The notes: generated by a model not told the origin, from the letters alone. A DNA stretch of 64,000 nucleotides from Leuctra nigra (GCA_934045905.1 OW203769.1:23095705-23159704), one strand, 5' to 3'; positions 1 to 13,900 are shown, counted from the first letter of the stretch. A program made the numbers and translations.

Positions 1-1250
1 GTGTTTTTTTACTATCTCCCATATGGATTTTGTTCTATCAGTACCCGTTTTCTCCTTTATTTTTTTGTTTATTATCATTCTCTTTGCTGCTTTTATAGTG
101 TTTTTGTAATTTTTTTTGTATATTTTGTAATTTGTTTTTAAAGTTTCTGTTTTGTAGTGAAGTTGTAGATAATAGAGAGATTTAAGGTTTTTGGCTGAGT
201 TTTTTATACCTGCTGTTATCCACTCCTGCTTTATAAATTTATGGTTTATTTTTATATTTTTGGGTGGAAAACATTTGTCAAAAGCCTCGCTAAGTATTGT
301 TGAGAATGTATTATATTTTTCATTGGAATCATTTAATTTATATATCTCATCCCATGACGTGTCTTCTAATATATCTACAAAAGTTTCTGTGTTTTCCTTA
401 CTCAATTTTCTGGTAATAATTGTTTTGCTTGGCGAATTAAATTTTGATTTGAGTTGAATTGATATTATTTGAGCAGTGTGGTCTGAGAGATTATTTTCAG
501 TTACCTTAGTAGAAAACATATAATTTGGTAGATTTGTAGCTATATTATCAATTGTTTTGGCTGTATTGAAACGGGGATCAAATCTCGTGGGTTCTCGTAT
601 CGTTAATTTTAAATTATATGAAGATAATAGGTTGTTAAGAGTATCACTATTCCTTGATTTTGAAGCTGTATTTATATTTATATCGCCTGTAAGGATTATG
701 TTTTTATTTTCTGATGTGAGTTTGTCTAGAACGTGGTCCAAAGTGTCCATGAAATTGTTTATATCCCCTACTGGCGATCTATAGGTGGAGATTACTACTA
801 GGTTCTTTGTGTTGTTTTCATATTTCAGTTCTACTGCTGATAATTCAATGTCCAATTCCCTACTTAATTCGTTTATGTCATTTCTAGCTTTAATGTTTTC
901 TTTTAATTTATTACTGACAAATATAGCTGACCCTCCGTGTTTGTGAACTACCCGACTAAAATTACTTTCAAGATTATAATTACAAATGCTTATTGAGTTC
1001 AAATTTGCACTACTCAACCAATGCTCCGTTAGACATATTAGGTATATCAATTTGGTTTCCCTTATTATCTTTTGAATCTAAAAACGTCTCTAGTCCTACT
1101 TTAGATGTGTTAAGAGCCTGGATATTTTGATGCATGATATTTAGGTTACTGTATTTAGATTGTTTTGTTTTGTTATGTTTTCTATCTAATGCTTTTTTTT
1201 TTACTTTATTGGTTGAGTTGTTGTCGGATGGTTGTGTATTTGTTTGATTT
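1..1250 (-). mobile_element. LINE (non-LTR retrotransposon) endonuclease region, decayed
   Basis: Read on the minus strand, about 1120 down to 1 gives an apurinic-like endonuclease region of a Jockey/CR1-type LINE. Recognisable stretches are ILTGDINININ near 700, a run ending NLSDHTAQI near 490, and a linker with KEWITAGIKNS-like spacing near 200. The open frame is broken by frameshifts and stops, and the reverse transcriptase part would lie to the left of the window. Family assignment to a Jockey-like clade is inference from the endonuclease signature only. Confidence 0.75.
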
Positions 1251-1252
1251 TG

Positions 1253-1717
1253 TCAAAGAGATGCTAATATTTTTTTTTTCGAAATGCGCTGAGGGCGGGT
1301 TTGTATATTAATAATTGGTTTTTTTATTGCCCCCGTTTTCTTTGTCCCTTCTGGTGCCTTCTTTTTCATATCTGCCTCGGGCAGTGGTGGTGATGACGTC
1401 TTTTTCCCCGCTACGGCCCCGTTCAGCGGTCTCTTCCTCTCGGGCGCAGACCCGAACTTCGGACCCCCCACGGACAACGGTGTCTTCACAAACGTAGACC
1501 CGGACTTCGGACCTCCCACGGACAACGGTCTCTTCCTCTCGGGCGCAGACCCGAACTTCGGACCCCCCACGGACAACGGTGTCTTCACGGACGTAGACCC
1601 GGACTTCGGACCCCCCACGGACAGCGGTGTCTTCACGGACGGAGACTCGGACGTCGGACTCACCCCGGACAGCGGTGTCTTCACGGACGGAGACTCGGAC
1701 GTCCAATTTAGAATCAA
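1253..1717 (-). repeat. GC-rich coding-like tandem repeat of 16-17 residues
   Basis: The minus strand is open for 154 codons. It holds about six tandem units of 48-51 bp that encode variants of SVKTPLSVGGPK and APERKRPLSVGGPK, followed by a basic tail. It sits directly upstream of, and in the same orientation as, the LINE endonuclease region, so it may be the C-terminal part of that element's ORF1. It could instead be an unrelated minisatellite. It is much richer in GC than its surroundings. A second frame on the same strand is also open but is only a by-product of the repeat. Confidence 0.6.
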
Positions 1718-1842
1718 TACCTAATATGTTCTTTTTTAAATTCGAGCATTGAATTGTTTATTCGATACGGAAGCTGAATTCCAAACGATCCGTGCCTGAA
1801 GCTAATGATTGTTGATGATGTTGTAGAAGCAGTGTCAAGTAG

Positions 1843-1972
1843 GCGTTCTGCCGCTCGGCACCGGCAATGATCTGGCTCGTGTGCTCGGCTGGGGGAGCTC
1901 GTGCGACGACGATGCTCATCTGCCGCAGCTTCTCGACAAGTACGAGAAGGCCTCGACCAAGATGCTCGATCG
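1843..1972 (+). CDS. DGKH: DGK exon with the GTGNDLA catalytic-core motif
   Basis: Starts after a TAG acceptor at 1841-1842 and ends before GTGAGT. It encodes [17 protein letters not shown] followed by [26 protein letters not shown]. [13 protein letters not shown] is the signature of the DAGK catalytic domain and lies by the nucleotide-binding part. The arginine at the end is split by the intron (CG|C) and continues as WSIM at 3943. This is the first DGK exon visible, and its 5' neighbour is not in the window. Confidence 0.93.
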
Positions 1973-4900
1973 GTGAGTCCGAAAATCATATTCATCTGCG
2001 GGGGATCAGTTCCCATCTACCAGTGTGCACCAGTGTGCATTACCAGAATGCACCAGAGAGGATTCAAAATACATAAGCTACCAAAATACTAAATATTTCA
2101 TAATCTGGATTGCAGTCCAAAACAATTTCAAGGAATCTGTGATCGAGCCATATTAGTACCTAGTAGTACCTAGTAGTACCTAGTATTACCTAGTAGGTAC
2201 CTACCTACCTATCTAGTTTCTGCAATTAAAAAGCAATTTTTATTTAGGTAACTGACAGCTATCGATAAGTAGAGGGCCATTGGCAGTTAGCGGTTTTGCG
2301 TTTACTGATTCATATCGAATTTTAATGTTTGATCTCCAATTTAAATAATGAATCTATTGTAGGTACTACCTTCTATCTGTTTTATATTCATTGCATCATG
2401 TTGGGATTTTCGTCCCATGGATAATGGGAAGTTTCAACAAAGTTTTCTTTGCGATTCTCTTTTGCAATGACTGTCACTGCCACTGCTGTCTTTTAACTTG
2501 GTACAGTTATATGATGGGATGGGATGTATCGAGCAATTAGTATCATCGACAGGCATGAATTGATGGTTCAATAGAAACCATCAAGGTACTGCCAGGATGA
2601 AGGCTAGGTTTGAAACAGAATGAATCCAACGTTTCCACAAAAGAATGGAATAAATCAGCATTCTCTGAAATAATAACAGCCAACGAGGTATTTCCGGGAT
2701 GAAGACTAAGCTTGGATCGGAATGAATCCAACGTTTACACAAGTAGAGAGCAAAATAAATCATCAGCCAACAAGGAATTGCCAGAATTTTGCTAGCTAGG
2801 AACGGAATAAATCCAACATTCCCAGTAGAAGAAGACAATGATATAAAATATTTATCTCCTACACAATAGTTCTTATAAAATAATACATTAACCAGCTTTC
2901 AAAACCAATAAATATTACTAAAGCTTCCCCGAAGAACACACATAAATGATCTTTTCAATGAAAAAGCAAAATGTTTGGGAGAAATAAAAAAGCACAACTG
3001 ATCTGATGAAGTGAACAAATGCAACTAAATGAATTGTTGAAAATGAAAGCCAATGTTTTTACTGCAAACTGAGCCATGTGGAATCACAGGAAGCAAGGCC
3101 ACCTGAAAACTGAATTGAAGAAGAGTCAAACAGGGTCCTTAGAATATTAAGCAAACATCTCGAAATTATTTGAAAATAAGCAACAGGTATGGAAATGGTT
3201 GACAAGTTGTTCTGGATTACCTTGCATAATTTCAACTTTTTTACAAATCAAATGACTTTTTTTTCACTTTCAAACATTGAGAAGTAAGATTTTGTTATAA
3301 ACACTATGGTGCAAACCATGTAATTACATGGTTTTGTTATGGTTTTGTTAAGGTTTTGTTATGGTTTTGTTAAGCTTAGTTTTGTTATGAACCATCAACG
3401 AAAATAAAACAGAGATTCAAGTTAGGTATTGATTAAATAGGAGAATAATACAAATATTCTTATAGTTATTGAAACAGAGGCCATTTTTTCATGATTAAAT
3501 TACTGACAAAATATAATAAATTACAGCATTTTTGAAATGTATTCCTGTATCTCATCTACCTATTTATATCATGGACTCTTATCTAAATCCTCGTTTTCAA
3601 GTTTGACGCTGTGGTACTGTCATTTAAAGATTAACATTTATCTTTAACGTCGTAATGCCAGCTTCCTAGCTTCGGCATTGAACCTCCATATTGGCCAACA
3701 GTCGAGGACACTGTCTTAATACCCAATGCCAACAATATAACATCAAACTCTAAACAAACCTTAACAAAATCATGTTTTCTGTTTCCTAAAGTTTACAAAT
3801 GTTCAACGTTTTTACGTTTTCTTAATCACAAGGAGCAACTACAAAAATCGTGAAGAATGTATAAGACTGTTTTGATGAGTTAAATTAAATAAAATTAAAT
3901 TGAAGTACAAATGAACTTGATGACTGACTCTCTCGCATGCAGCTGGAGCATAATGGCGTTTGAACGCAGCATCGCGATGCCGGAACGTGAACGCAAACTC
4001 TCCACGGACAACTACCGGTCAATGTCGGCGTACGAAGACTCCGTCGTGTCTCACCTCACCAAGATCCTGCAGTCCGATCAGCATTCCACCGTCATATCAT
4101 CCGCAAAGTAAGTCGAGAGTTCAAGAATTATAGAAGGTCCTTGTTATAAAGGTTGACCTTTTGGCCCAAGCATACTACAAATTAAAATCATGACTTAAAA
4201 ACAATAAATGCAATTTATGTTTAACTAATGAAAATAGTATTCGACACTAAAAGTACCTAGAGAGTGCGCTAGTAAATATAAGATGGACGCTCCCGCGAGT
4301 ACAATCCCAGCGCATGCGTACATTTACATACAAGTCACTTAGATATCAATCGTAACGAGTTCAGTAAAAAGTCATAAATACATCGCGAAATAACAGAAAT
4401 TGATGCTTACCTCAGTGTCAACAATCAAATACAATTGGCATATTTCATTACAGCACACATTCATTCAAATTCTTGTGAAAACGAGTTGTCTATTCCCCAA
4501 AAGCAGCATTTGACAGATTGCAGTTGTTTGAACGATGCGTCAAGAAAAATGTGTGTTCAGAAGGCCGTGAGAAAAACAATTTGCATCTGTCAAATGGTGA
4601 TTTTTGGTGAATAGACAACTCGTTTTCACAAAAATTTGAATGAATGTGTGCTGTAATGAAATATGCCGATTGTATTTGATCGTTGACATTGAGGTATTCA
4701 TCAATTTCTGTTATTTCGCGATGTAATTATAACTTTTACTGAACTCGTTACGATTTACATCTAAGTGACTTGCCTGAACGCGCCCTGTGCGCATGAGCAC
4801 AAGTACTCGTGGTATAGATGCTAACTTTTTCCGCTAGGTGGCGTTTTGCAACTTTTAGTGTCGAATAGTATTGATATAGTAACCCAACGCCAACGGCTGG

Positions 4901-7900
4901 TGTAATGGATACCTCGGTTCTCGTCAGATCACCGAGGTTAAGCAACATTGAGCACGGTCAGAGGTTGGATGAGTGACCATTCTACTCTGGCTTGCCAGTT
5001 GCTGCCGTTGGGCTAGAGAGACTGGGGTGGTTGGGGGTTAGTGTAACGACACCCCTCCACCTGTTATCAGTCTCTCGACGGGCGTTGCACCGTCCTTAAG
5101 ATGGGACGTTAAAATCCAGCAGGGCGCAGGGAGCTAACTATTCACTCGCTAAACATCCCAAAGTTACGAATCCTCGACCAACTTCACCTCCGATAATGGT
5201 ACATCGTCAAAGGAGTAGAGTTATTGAGGCGGCAGGAGGACTGCAAGTCCTGTAACGCCATAACAAAAAAAAAATAGTATTGATAGGTACCCAAAAAGTA
5301 TTGTGGCTGTAAAATTGATATGAAGTATAATCTCTCGATTTTAAGTTACATTCAGACCAATAAATCAAGCTGTTTTGGCCTTTTTACCTTTCTTATGCAA
5401 TAGCATGAACACAGCATGAAAGGCCTTTGACAGTATTAACCATAAAATACTGTTAAGTAAACTGGAATATTACGGAGTCAGAGGACCTGCCCTAGATCTA
5501 CTCAAATCATATATGCAAGATAGGGTGCAACAAGTTGAAATTACACATATGAATGAAAAGAGAGAGGAAATAAAACATTTATCAAATCCAGAACCTATAA
5601 TAAATGGTGTTCCACAAGGTTCAATCCTAGGTCCACTTTTATTTATAATTTACATTAATGACCTCCCCGACACAATTGTAGCTTCAGAAATCTACGCAGA
5701 TGACACAAATATTACAATTACAGGCAAAACCAAGCTAAATCTTGAAGAAAATGCAAAATGTACTCTGTCAAATGCAACAAAATGGTTTTATGATAATCAT
5801 CTGCTAATTCAAGAAACAAAAACAAATTATATGCATTTCAAATTAAAAAATGTAATAAATGAAACACCATTAAAAATTGTTATGTCAAATAAAAACGAAA
5901 CTAGTTATCTAAGGGGAGTTGAGCAAACTAAATTTTTAGGAATCATTATCGATAAAAACCTAAACTGGAAAAGTCACTGCCAAAAATTGCTAAGTAAACT
6001 CAACTCGGCATATTTCTCTTTAAAAACCATCGTAAATTTAACAAACACTAAAACGGCGAAATTAGTATATTATGCAAATATCGAATCACATATACGGTAT
6101 GGGATTCAGTTCTGGGGCAACTCAACTGATGCATCCAAAATATTTATACTTCAAAGAAAAGCAATTCGGGCTCTATTTGGACTCAAATACAAAAATAACA
6201 CTTACATCAAGCCAGATTGCAAACAACATTTTGTAAAACATAAAATTTTAACGATGCCTTGCTTATACATTCTAGAGTCGATACTTGCAATTAGGTCCCA
6301 AGAAGAATTAATACAAAACAACAGTGATATTCATAAATACAACACCCGACAGAAAAATAACTTTCATGTAGATAGGCACAGGTCAACATGTACTCAAAAA
6401 AACTCTCTATTTTTCAAAACAAAAATGTATAATGCCCTGCCTAAAAATTTAAGAGATATACAAAAATACTCGCTGTTCAAAAAGCAAGTGAAAGAACTGT
6501 TAGTAAGTAAGGTATATTATTCGGTAGATGAGTTCCTGCTAGACAAATAAAAATAAACATATGTTTAATAATAACAACAATAATATTATTGTCATTATAT
6601 TATTATTATTATTAAAATTATTAATTATTAATATTATTGTGTACCTGTCTAATTTCATTTTTTGACATTGAATCTCGTGAATGTGTAATAAATAATACTA
6701 TGTAACTAGATTTAAAATATAACTGTAGCATGTAGATGTTAATTTATTTTTTTTTTTTAATTGCAATGCTATTAAATATGTACTAGGTTACTAGATTTAG
6801 TTCGATGTAACCTTTCCACATACTCCACTGAATGGTGTCTACCATAGGAGTCCTTTCAAATGTATGTACCTCTTTAAAATGTACTCATTGAATATGGAAA
6901 TAAAACTGAACTGAACTGAACTGAACACGCAATAGCATGAACACGCAATATGAATATTACATTGAAGTGCAATAAAAATGCAGAGTTGAAGATAATTAGT
7001 AACTTATACAACACAATAGGTATGCATTGATTGATTATAACTCAGTAAATAAGACCAATTGCAAAATGTTTTGCGGTGACAGAATAATGAATGTCTCAGG
7101 GTTCTGTGCGAGACCGTGAAAGACTTCACAGTGCGAGCCGCTGAGATCAGCCTGGGCCAAGGCGACGAGCAGTTCGGTGACAAGTGTCAGCTGCTCCGCG
7201 ACAAGCTCGAGATGTTGCTGCTGAAGATGCATCATGAAGAAGAGAACACCAGCTCACAGGTATGTCTTAGCTGAACACCAGCTCGCCCCATATATATGGT
7301 GTGTAAGCTGTGATCAAGTAGAGCCCCGTAAAAGTGTTTTTATTTTTTAACCAATTTCGTTTTAAAAATAAGAAATTTTGCGTTTGGCGGTGTTATTCAA
7401 ATAACCCTCTATTTTGTTACCACAGCCCTGAAAAATTGACATTGACAAAGGGTTTTGGCATTATTGAAACCACAACACTTATTAAACAAGCACCAGTAGG
7501 AAATAACACGAACACGTGAACAATACGGCGCGTCCTCTGCTGAGTGTTGACTGAAGAGACTAAATACTTGTTGCACATTCCATCTGATCGAGATCATAAT
7601 ATTCCAATACTCCAATTTAAATCAAAGTTCATTATTCAAAATATCAAAAGTGTTATATGCTTGGGGTTGAAAGATTGGTGTTCAAGCTGGGAAGAGAGAG
7701 GCTTAGGTGGTTCGGCCACATGAAGAGGATGGGAACCGATAGAGTGCCAAGGCGGGTGTTTGAAGCGGCTACAGTGGGAACTCGGAGAGTGGGACGACCA
7801 AGAGACAGGTGGATTGGACTGATCAAGGAGGATGTGCTGGAGAGAGGAGGAAGGTGGAGTGAGTTGGAGGCTGAGAGACAGTGGGAGGACAGAACACGGT

Positions 7901-10900
7901 GGAAGGAATTTGTGGAACAGTTAGAAGTGGAAGAAGAAGAGGAGGAAGAAGAGGAGGAAACACCAGGCGTGGCCAGCCGGTTTCCAGGAGTCCTGCGGCC
8001 CTAGTGTTGGTGGGAACACCCACCCCCTGACCCATTGAATTGGAATCAGGGATGGATGATTATTATTATTTATTGTCACAAGAAATAATAGATACACATT
8101 CACCAAAAATTCTACAAATGGCTTATCTGTATTATGGGCAACTGTGGATCAATAAATATCATTGTCTGAGAATAATTAATCATTGTAGTACCAACATTGA
8201 AAATGTGTAGATGTTACATACAAACAATGCGATCTGAAAATCAAAAGGTGTTGTTACATAAAGTATTGTCGCCGGTTTCCGCGTCAACTTGGCGCAATGT
8301 GAAGGAAGTATGGAAAGATACATCACCATCTGCTTGCTGTTGCTTTGCCGTTCGAGCTTAACGCGAACAGACGGCAGCACAGAAACCACACAACCCGGTA
8401 CCCTTCTAACTTATTAGTCAAGATTTCATTCACAAAACCTGTCAAATTCAATTACTCATTAGCGTTGTTGTGAATTGTCAGCCTTTGGTGTAGTTTGTGA
8501 AGACTACCTATGCTGTATTACAGTAAACCCTCGTTATTTCGAACTCGGATAATTCGAATTTGAGGTTAATTCGAACTATCTGGGTGGTCCCAGTGGCCAG
8601 AATAGGGTTTTCTATGTTATTTCATTTTGATAATTCGAATTTTAGGTTATTTCGAAATTCGAATTGAATTAAAGTCCCAGCCCATGTATTTACTTGGATA
8701 AAATTGCTTTAATTCGAATTTTTCTTCAAAAGTGTGGGTTTGTATAAAATTCATAACGCGTGATATATTACGCGCAATAACTTGGAGCCAGCGCCATGCG
8801 CCGCAGGCAGAATAGGGGGGTGCGCCGCAGCGGACTGCTCAGAGCATGGCTCGCGCACAAGCGCGGCGTGGCTCGGCTATCCTCGTGTTTTAGATCGGGT
8901 GCGTCCGCCTCGGCTATCCTCGTGTGTTCGATCGGGTGCTCCGCCTCTAGACTTACTGACGACGTGGCGACTGGCGGCATATCACCCCTAACGCCTCGAG
9001 CTAGACTAGCTAGCCTAAACAAACAAGTGTGGCTGTGTCAAAGTTTCGTAAACAAGTTTTGACGATGGCTCCGAAGAAATACCACGAACTGAAATTAAGT
9101 GAGAAGGTGGCGCTTCTAAAAGAAGTAGATTCAATAATATGCACCTTGGCTTCCTTTTCCCCAATCCCCTCATCCTTAAAAAAAAAAAAAAAAAAAAATT
9201 ATTTTAATTCGAATTTTTTTAATTCGAATTGCAATTTTTTGGGTCCCTTTGAGTTCGAATTAACGAGGGTTTACTGTATATAACAATGGAATACAATTTA
9301 TCTTTATTGATTTTTTAATAAAAAGATCACATTGATATTTAAAATAAATATTACATAATAGAATAATGAAAGGTAATCTGATATCTGTAGTCTGTCTCAG
9401 TTCCGGAAGCCACTGTTTGCTGGACAGCTTATCGATAGTGTAACGTTAAATATTTATTAAATGTGGACGTTGTGGATTGAAAGTAAAATAATCAATGTGT
9501 CTAGTTGCGATTTTAAAATTTAAAGAGATTTTGTTATGGCTTAATCGTAAAATTGTAGGTAGTCAATATTTTTTTTATTGTTAGGATGTGCTGCAGTCAA
9601 GGGCTCCCTTAACTTAAATCCGTTAGAAGGACAAGCAATTGCAGATAAACATTCACGCACAAAAGAAAGTTGAAGTTTGAGCGGAGGGCTCCTAGCCATT
9701 ATGTTCAGGGATTGAGTACAATTACAAGCACTATACAACAAATTCATGGTAGATGTTTCAAGAGTCAAATAGTAATCCCCCCCCCCCCCCCCTGCTAGTA
9801 GCTGTTTTACTTATTGTACCAAACATCCGAATGCTCAGGTTCAAACTCGCCGACAACTCCGGCCTCAAACACCAGCTTGACCTCGAACTCCACTTCGAAC
9901 ACGACATCGGTGGACATAAACCCGGACGATGACACTCAGAAGCCGACATATTTCTCCCGCCTGTACGCGATGTGGCATTGCGTCGTGGACACTTACCACG
10001 AGCCTCGGCCCGAAGACGTCCACTTCCTCCTCTACACGCGACGCAACCCGGACAAGTACGAGGAACTGCACCTCGAGCTGAGCAGCTCGCTTCGAGACCA
10101 GATCCACGAGCTCGGCGTCAACCCCATGCGACAATCCAAACTAATCCACCGCCGTTTCCATCGAGAAGCATCGTTCATCCCGCTCAAGAGTATCTCAAAC
10201 TTCACCTCAAAGTTCTTCAACATCGCGACGATGACTAAGATCGTCGTCCACGGCTACACGGAGTCTGCGATGGACCGCCGGATGCTGGCGATCAAGAGAG
10301 CGTATCTCACGCGAGACGATTTGAACGTAATCTTGGTGGATTGGCGCGTATTGTCGAAGCCGCCGTGCTACTTGACGGCTGCCAAGTACACCAAGTTCGT
10401 CGGAAGTATGTTGGCACGACTGATTGACCAGCTGCAGCTGTGCGAAGCTAATCTCGGATCTATGCACATGGTGGGATTTAGTCTCGGGGCACACATTGCC
10501 GGACATGCCGGAAGCAAGGTGACCTCTTACCCAAGGATATACTTATCCTTGTTAATTCAATGTAAATAATAAAAATCAAAATATGGGATTAACGTAGAGA
10601 AGCAAAACTCATCTCCTCCAAAGAAAATAACTTTTGAGTTGTGTCATTGACTTTGCTGTCATTGACAACTCATGTGCCCGGATATTAGTACAGGAAATCA
10701 ACTGTTTTTCTCTGTTTTTCTATGGATAATGTGAAGTGGAGGTATCTAGTAAGTTTTGCTTCCTTGCCACTAATTTACTTTTATTCCTGTAATAGCTAGG
10801 TAAATATTGTGTCAGATAGGTATACTTACCTACCTACCTAATGATCAAATGAAAAATCCATTTTTAATCAGTGACTTGACTCTTCGTATACTAATCCATT

Positions 10901-13900
10901 GTTATAAATAATATACTGTATTTCCAAAAGACTTGATATGTAGAAGAGAAACATTAGCACAACCTTTGTGGACCTCTGTGGTAAAGTCGTATCATTTAAC
11001 TTTAATTTTGCACATTGTCTGAGCAGTGTTTGACTCTGAATGTTTTGCAAAGATCGTGCACGGGAACGTATATCGGATCACGGGTCTGGATCCCGCCCTG
11101 CCGATGTACATGTCCGACGATCCCAACGAGAAGCTCGACAAGACCGACGGTGACTTCGTCGACGTGATCCACACCAACGCCGGCATACTGGCGCAGGCCG
11201 GTCCCAACGGCCACGCCGACTTCTATCCCAACGGCGGTCGCGTGCAGAACGGATGCGACACTTCGGACGTGTTCTGCTCGCACAGTCGCGCCGCCGAATA
11301 CTTTCTCGAGTCAATCACGAGCACGGCATTCAGTGCGGTGAATTGCACCTCGTACAAAGATTACGCCGCAGGGAGGTGCAACGAGACGCACGTGGAAATC
11401 ATGGGCGAGGACTGTGCAGTCACTGTTGGCAGTTATTATCTCGATACCAACAAAACTAGCCCATTTGGACTTGGCTGATTGACATGGAGCTTTTTCAATT
11501 AAATAACAGAATAAACGAATTTATCTACTTTGGGTTATTGATGATTATCTTTATTGTAATTATCTTAAATTATAATAAATCCATTATAATTGTTCAATAT
11601 GAATTTATCTTGTTGAGAGAGTAGGAATTTCGGGAGACTTTGTTTTAAAAGAAAGGTGGTGGAGTGATCGAGATAGATAGAGAGAGTTTGCAGGCAGATG
11701 AGAAGAAAAGAAGAGGACAAAGTTGGTAGCGGAGAAGAAGGCTAATGCTCATGAAGATCGGGTACCTATATTGCTTATTCTTTCTTTGGCCTTTAAATTG
11801 AGATTGGGCAGATGTTTGATTAAAATTGCATTAAGTCTTACAGCAGCAGCTCGCACAATAGGGAATATGCATAACTGGTCTCCAATATTTGTTTCTGATA
11901 TTTCATTTTATGGCTTTTTTACTACATATTTAGGTACTCAATGGTATAGGCACCGAGTGTTCGCCACGAGTGAGAGAAATTAGCAACATTTGTGGGAAGA
12001 TCTTCAACTGTTTTATTTCTCATTGGCCGTGACCTAGCAACCGATCAGATGTCAACAAATGTACTCAAAATATTTCGGAATCAGAACTTAGTCGCGCAAA
12101 TTAATATTGTGATCAGATTCAGTGAAATTGTGAACACTTTGTTGTTAATATTTTGTAGGCGAATAAACATTAGATAAACTTGTGTAAATTTTAAGAATTG
12201 ATAATGCGTAATATGTGCAGCAACATAACATATAACTGCAGCGACTTGGACGCCTTGCCAAAAGGTAAGCTTCCTTCCCACAGATTAGGTGGCTCTGTCT
12301 GTACTTTTGCAGTGCCATCTGTTGTCTAAACACGCTGCCTATACAACTTAATAAAGGCCACTTGAATCGATGGCTCAATTATGTATTGTAATTACTATTT
12401 TTTAAATGCTGCCAATCTACGTTGAAAATGCAACCTGATTGGCTTGAGGTCACAGAACAGGTTTAGCCAGAATGACTGAGCCCAGCGATTGGCCCAAAGC
12501 TGCTTGGTTGACGTCAAGAACAGTGCGAGTCAAAATGCCCCTTTCGAGGGAGAATTAAACATCTAGAACTAACTAATGTACAGTGAACCATTCAACTAAA
12601 GTATAAAATGTGATTGCTATACAAAATTAGACAATATTTTTACTGGACAAGCAATTATATTATTACAAACTAACTCGTATGATCACAAAGCTAGTATGTT
12701 ACACCTTATTAACAATGTTAGCAATTGTCATACACGCTCTTTTAAAGATAGAATTCCCTCATATACGTGGACAGGCTATCCAAAGTCACTGTCAAATCAT
12801 TCAACTTGCCTGGAATGAGCAACCTAATATCAAGCACTGAAATCTATGCTATCTAAATAAACTCATGATTTACGTTCACAATTAGAATTGGCTTTCGACT
12901 TCTGATAGTCATCATCTGTTTGTATTTCAGGAAACGCTGGACGTTCTGACTCAAAATCTGCGACGAGACAGCAAAGTCAGCATTCCCGAGGTGAGATCAA
13001 TCATCCTTAAATATTTCATGAGCGTGAAGAAAGAATCCTAAGTCCGATTTACACGACCACATTTATTGAACAACTTCTGTGACACAGTCTTTGACAAAGT
13101 CTTTGCCACATTTCTTGAAGGAAAATAACACATGTTCTAAGTTCTGTGACAGAAAGTTGCTTCGTGTAAATGCAAAATTGTGTGAAAAAGATGAAAGTGT
13201 CACAAAATTTGTTCAAAAAATGTGGCCGTGTAAATCGGGCTTTAGAGAAATTACTAGCTAACTTCATGGTCTTATCTCACTACAACGAAACAAGAGAAGC
13301 CAATATGGTATTCTCCTCTGTCCATAATTATAAAATGAATAGGTAATAGGGAGTGATTTATTTGATTCCAGGTTTCTGTTGACGCTCCCGATGGAGAGGA
13401 GAAAAGTAATTTAGAAAAGCAAGAAAAAGACTACACAAACTTCAAGGAAAGGAAAAATTCTTTCTCACCTCAAAATGTACAAAACGTAAGTTGATCATCT
13501 GAGCAAACTATCATATTATAAAGTGCTAAAGTTTGAAATTCTTCCGATACCAATAGTTACTCATTCAATGAGTTCTACATTAAGTTACGTTGAGGCTTAC
13601 TAAAATTTCGAATTTCGAATCGAAAATTCAAGGGCAAATATTTTTGAATAAGTCGAAATATTTGAATATTTAATTTTTTGATTGTATCACACTTTGTTGC
13701 AGAGCTCGCTGGTGTCTCGAGCAAACAGTCTGAAGAGGGCGGTGAGACAGCTGGTGGAATACACGGAGCAGGCGGTAGACGACCAGAACAAAGCAGCGAC
13801 AACGCGACGCGACTCGACCATCGAGCCAACTCGGAGGTTCCTAGACATTCCCGGTCTTCGCGGCATGGACACTCTCAAGGTCAGATGCGTTTGCACTCGA

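Larger units (their letters stand above)
1973..3942 (+). other. DGK intron, no gene seen
   Basis: About 2 kb of AT-rich intron. It contains a TAGTACC/TAGGTACC microsatellite at about 2155-2215 and the tandem repeats listed separately at 2590 and 3329. I see no other coding or structural signal. Confidence 0.6.

Noticed and set aside
1308..1706. Second long minus-strand frame with RVSVREDTAVRGGSEV repeats
   Set aside because: Alternative frame of the same tandem repeat; only one frame can be native and the other is a shadow.
4877..4990. Possible functional 5S rRNA gene
   Set aside because: The sequence diverges in the middle and continues into a SINE body with an A-rich tail and a TSD.
9541..9768. 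75-codon minus-strand ORF near the lipase
   Set aside because: No recognisable domain, no splice or promoter context, and normal for AT-rich intron.
11021..11026. Alternative acceptor for lipase exon 3
   Set aside because: Would add residues before [15 protein letters not shown] that do not fit the family; the acceptor at 11052 was preferred.
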